Assembly (NCBI GenBank): GCA_902761035.1
Contig: CACWIW010000011.1
Location: 1 to 60,387 of the forward strand
DNA from: an uncultured bacterium
GTDB taxonomy: Bacteria > Verrucomicrobiota > Kiritimatiellia > RFP12 > UBA1067
Reading direction: 5' to 3'
Length of the DNA: 60,387 bases
In this document: positions 59,293 through 60,387 of the stretch, piece after piece
Numbering within the stretch: position 1 is the stretch's first letter
Layout: every line of letters starts with the position of its first letter
The notes under the pieces: model-generated
Database searches by the model: none
Seen by the model: the letters and a program-made list of their open reading frames with translations, nothing else
What the model was told of the DNA's origin: nothing
Position numbers and translations under genes: made by a program

Positions 59293-60387
59293 TTATTGTT
59301 GCTTAGGGATGATCTTATCGAAGGCCTTGATGATTTCGTCTGCCATGCGCTGGTAGCCGGGGTCGTTGGGATGAAGCGCCACGTCGATCGAAAGGTCGGC
59401 GAGCTCCGGCTCCTCGCCACAGTTGGCGTAGAAGTCGGCGAGGGCGAATTCCTCCTTCTTCGCGATCGCGCGCACGGCCTCGGCGTACTCGCGCAGATAG
59501 ATGCCGCCCTTGGGCAGCGTCTCCTTCGGCGGGAGGTAGCGTCCGAAGCCATAGCTCTTGCGGGGCGTGCAGAGGATGATCTTCGCCTGCGGGTTGATCG
59601 CGCGGATCTGGTCGATCAGGATGCGGTAGTTGGCGTAGAAGGTCTTGTTCGACGCGTTGTTCTCGTAGTCGGCGAGCGTGCCGACCTTCACGCAATGCCC
59701 CCAGTCGTTGACGCCGTGCTCAATGGTGTAGTAGTCGGCCTTCGAGATCTTGCCGTGCTGCGAGGCGACCACGCCGCCGTTCACGCCGCGGTTGATGAAG
59801 CCCTTGAAGCGGAGCACGTCGAGCACGCGGTCCTGGTAGGAGCGCGTGAACCTTCCGCGCGCGTTATCGACGTTGGAGTTGTACCAGGTGATGGAGGTGC
59901 CGAGCGAGCACCATGTGGCGTTGATTTCGCGCGGACGATACAGCGTGTTCTTCTCAAGCGCCATCAGCGTGAAGAGCGCCACGTTCTCCCACGCCTGGTT
60001 GGAGTCGCGGTCCACCACCGCGCCGATGCGTCCGCGCCCTTCCCAGTCGCACGTGTTGACGCGCTCGGTGAGCGTGCCGGGGTTCGCCTTCGGCATGAAA
60101 TGGTTCTTCTCGGTGGTGGCGTACTGCGCGATGTTGAGCGCGTTGTCGTAGAACACCTGCGCGTAGCGGCTGTCGCCCGTCGCCTGCGAAAGCTTCACGA
60201 GCCAGTCCGCGCTCATCACGTACGGACCCGGCGCCGAGTGCCGGTTCTGCACGCTGGCCCACACGCTGCCCGTCGCCTTGATACCGAGCTTCCCCATGCG
60301 CGACGTCTTCGGGAACGGATAGTCGAACGCCTCCACCCAGCTCGCGTACATCGCCGCAGCGGCCTTGGCCTTCTCCACCCACTCCTT
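59293..60387 (-). CDS. Partial gene: helical glycosidase-like domain fused to an SGNH hydrolase domain
   Basis: Open at the right edge; at least 364 residues are visible. The N-terminal visible 140 residues (SWVEAFDYPFPKTSRMGKLG, YVMSADWLVKLSQATGDSRY, NQAWENVALFTLMAL) look like the end of an alpha/alpha-barrel. Then an SGNH domain follows: CSLGTSITWYNSN (Ser), GFINRGVNGGVVAS, DYYTIEHGVNDWG (Asn) and VALHPNDPGYQRM (His), with AKIILCTPRKSYG between. It is probably a glycan-active two-domain enzyme in an operon with the rhamnosidase six bases downstream. Confidence 0.75.
   Translation of the reverse strand, partial: KEWVEKAKAAAAMYASWVEAFDYPFPKTSRMGKLGIKATGSVWASVQNRHSAPGPYVMSADWLVKLSQATGDSRYAQVFYDNALNIAQYATTEKNHFMPKANPGTLTERVNTCDWEGRGRIGAVVDRDSNQAWENVALFTLMALEKNTLYRPREINATWCSLGTSITWYNSNVDNARGRFTRSYQDRVLDVLRFKGFINRGVNGGVVASQHGKISKADYYTIEHGVNDWGHCVKVGTLADYENNASNKTFYANYRILIDQIRAINPQAKIILCTPRKSYGFGRYLPPKETLPKGGIYLREYAEAVRAIAKKEEFALADFYANCGEEPELADLSIDVALHPNDPGYQRMADEIIKAFDKIIPKQQ

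Noticed and set aside
57275..59356. A 693-codon plus-strand frame opposite the rhamnosidase
   Set aside because: An Arg/Val/Ala-rich reading typical of antisense frames in GC-rich genes; the rhamnosidase strand has clear domains and a signal peptide.

Overview
The window looks like a chromosome fragment from an uncultivated Verrucomicrobia-type bacterium, most plausibly a Kiritimatiellota-like gut or anoxic-habitat lineage. This is inferred from the gene mix, not from a marker gene: many secreted glycoside hydrolases and SGNH esterases, autotransporter-style beta-strand surface proteins, AAA-ATPase/PD-(D/E)XK proteins, and no SusC/SusD pairs. No rRNA, tRNA or CRISPR array was recognised. Many minus-strand genes carry an extended -10 element of the form TGGTATAAT.

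Region 1 (1-10.7 kb, visibly AT-richer than the rest) is one minus-strand operon-like block. In transcription order it encodes two tiny ORFs, a 900-residue actin/Hsp70-fold ATPase, a single-pass membrane protein, a HerA/FtsK-like ATPase split by a frameshift in a run of ten G, a 652-residue protein combining a papain/C39-like cysteine peptidase, an HExxH metallopeptidase and a C-terminal Cys-repeat tail (CSGSCHGSCSGSCAGSC), and a radical SAM/SPASM enzyme. I propose it as a peptide-modification and export or conflict system whose substrate is the tail of a large two-peptidase protein. This is the best candidate for an undescribed system.

Region 2 (10.8-12.8 kb) is a GC-rich IS30-type insertion sequence whose end-like sequences also truncate the neighbouring symporter gene.

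Region 3 (12.8-31.9 kb) is glycan catabolism: an interrupted sodium:solute symporter, a PL8-type polysaccharide lyase, an SGNH esterase, a decayed PIN toxin with its antitoxin, a GH92, a large InlB-repeat surface protein, an Rpn-like nuclease, a GH97, and divergent C10 and C1A secreted peptidases. The GH92 and GH97 genes share a nearly identical promoter block.

Region 4 (31.9-38.9 kb) is a six-gene operon: TolC-like, MacA-like, MacB ATPase, MacB permease, CutC and an FGGY sugar kinase. It is driven by a promoter with a 19-bp spacer and an internal dyad, as in MerR-type control.

Region 5 (38.9-60.4 kb) holds tandem SGNH esterase paralogues (one lacking the catalytic His), two beta-strand surface proteins sharing a GLMIxxR C-terminus, an AAA-ATPase/PD-(D/E)XK protein, a Tat-type aldo/keto reductase, an acetyl-xylan-esterase/phosphodiesterase/DUF2490 operon, a small siroheme reductase-like protein, a GH106-type rhamnosidase and a partial SGNH protein. 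Short palindromic elements are inserted in frame in several genes of regions 3-5.
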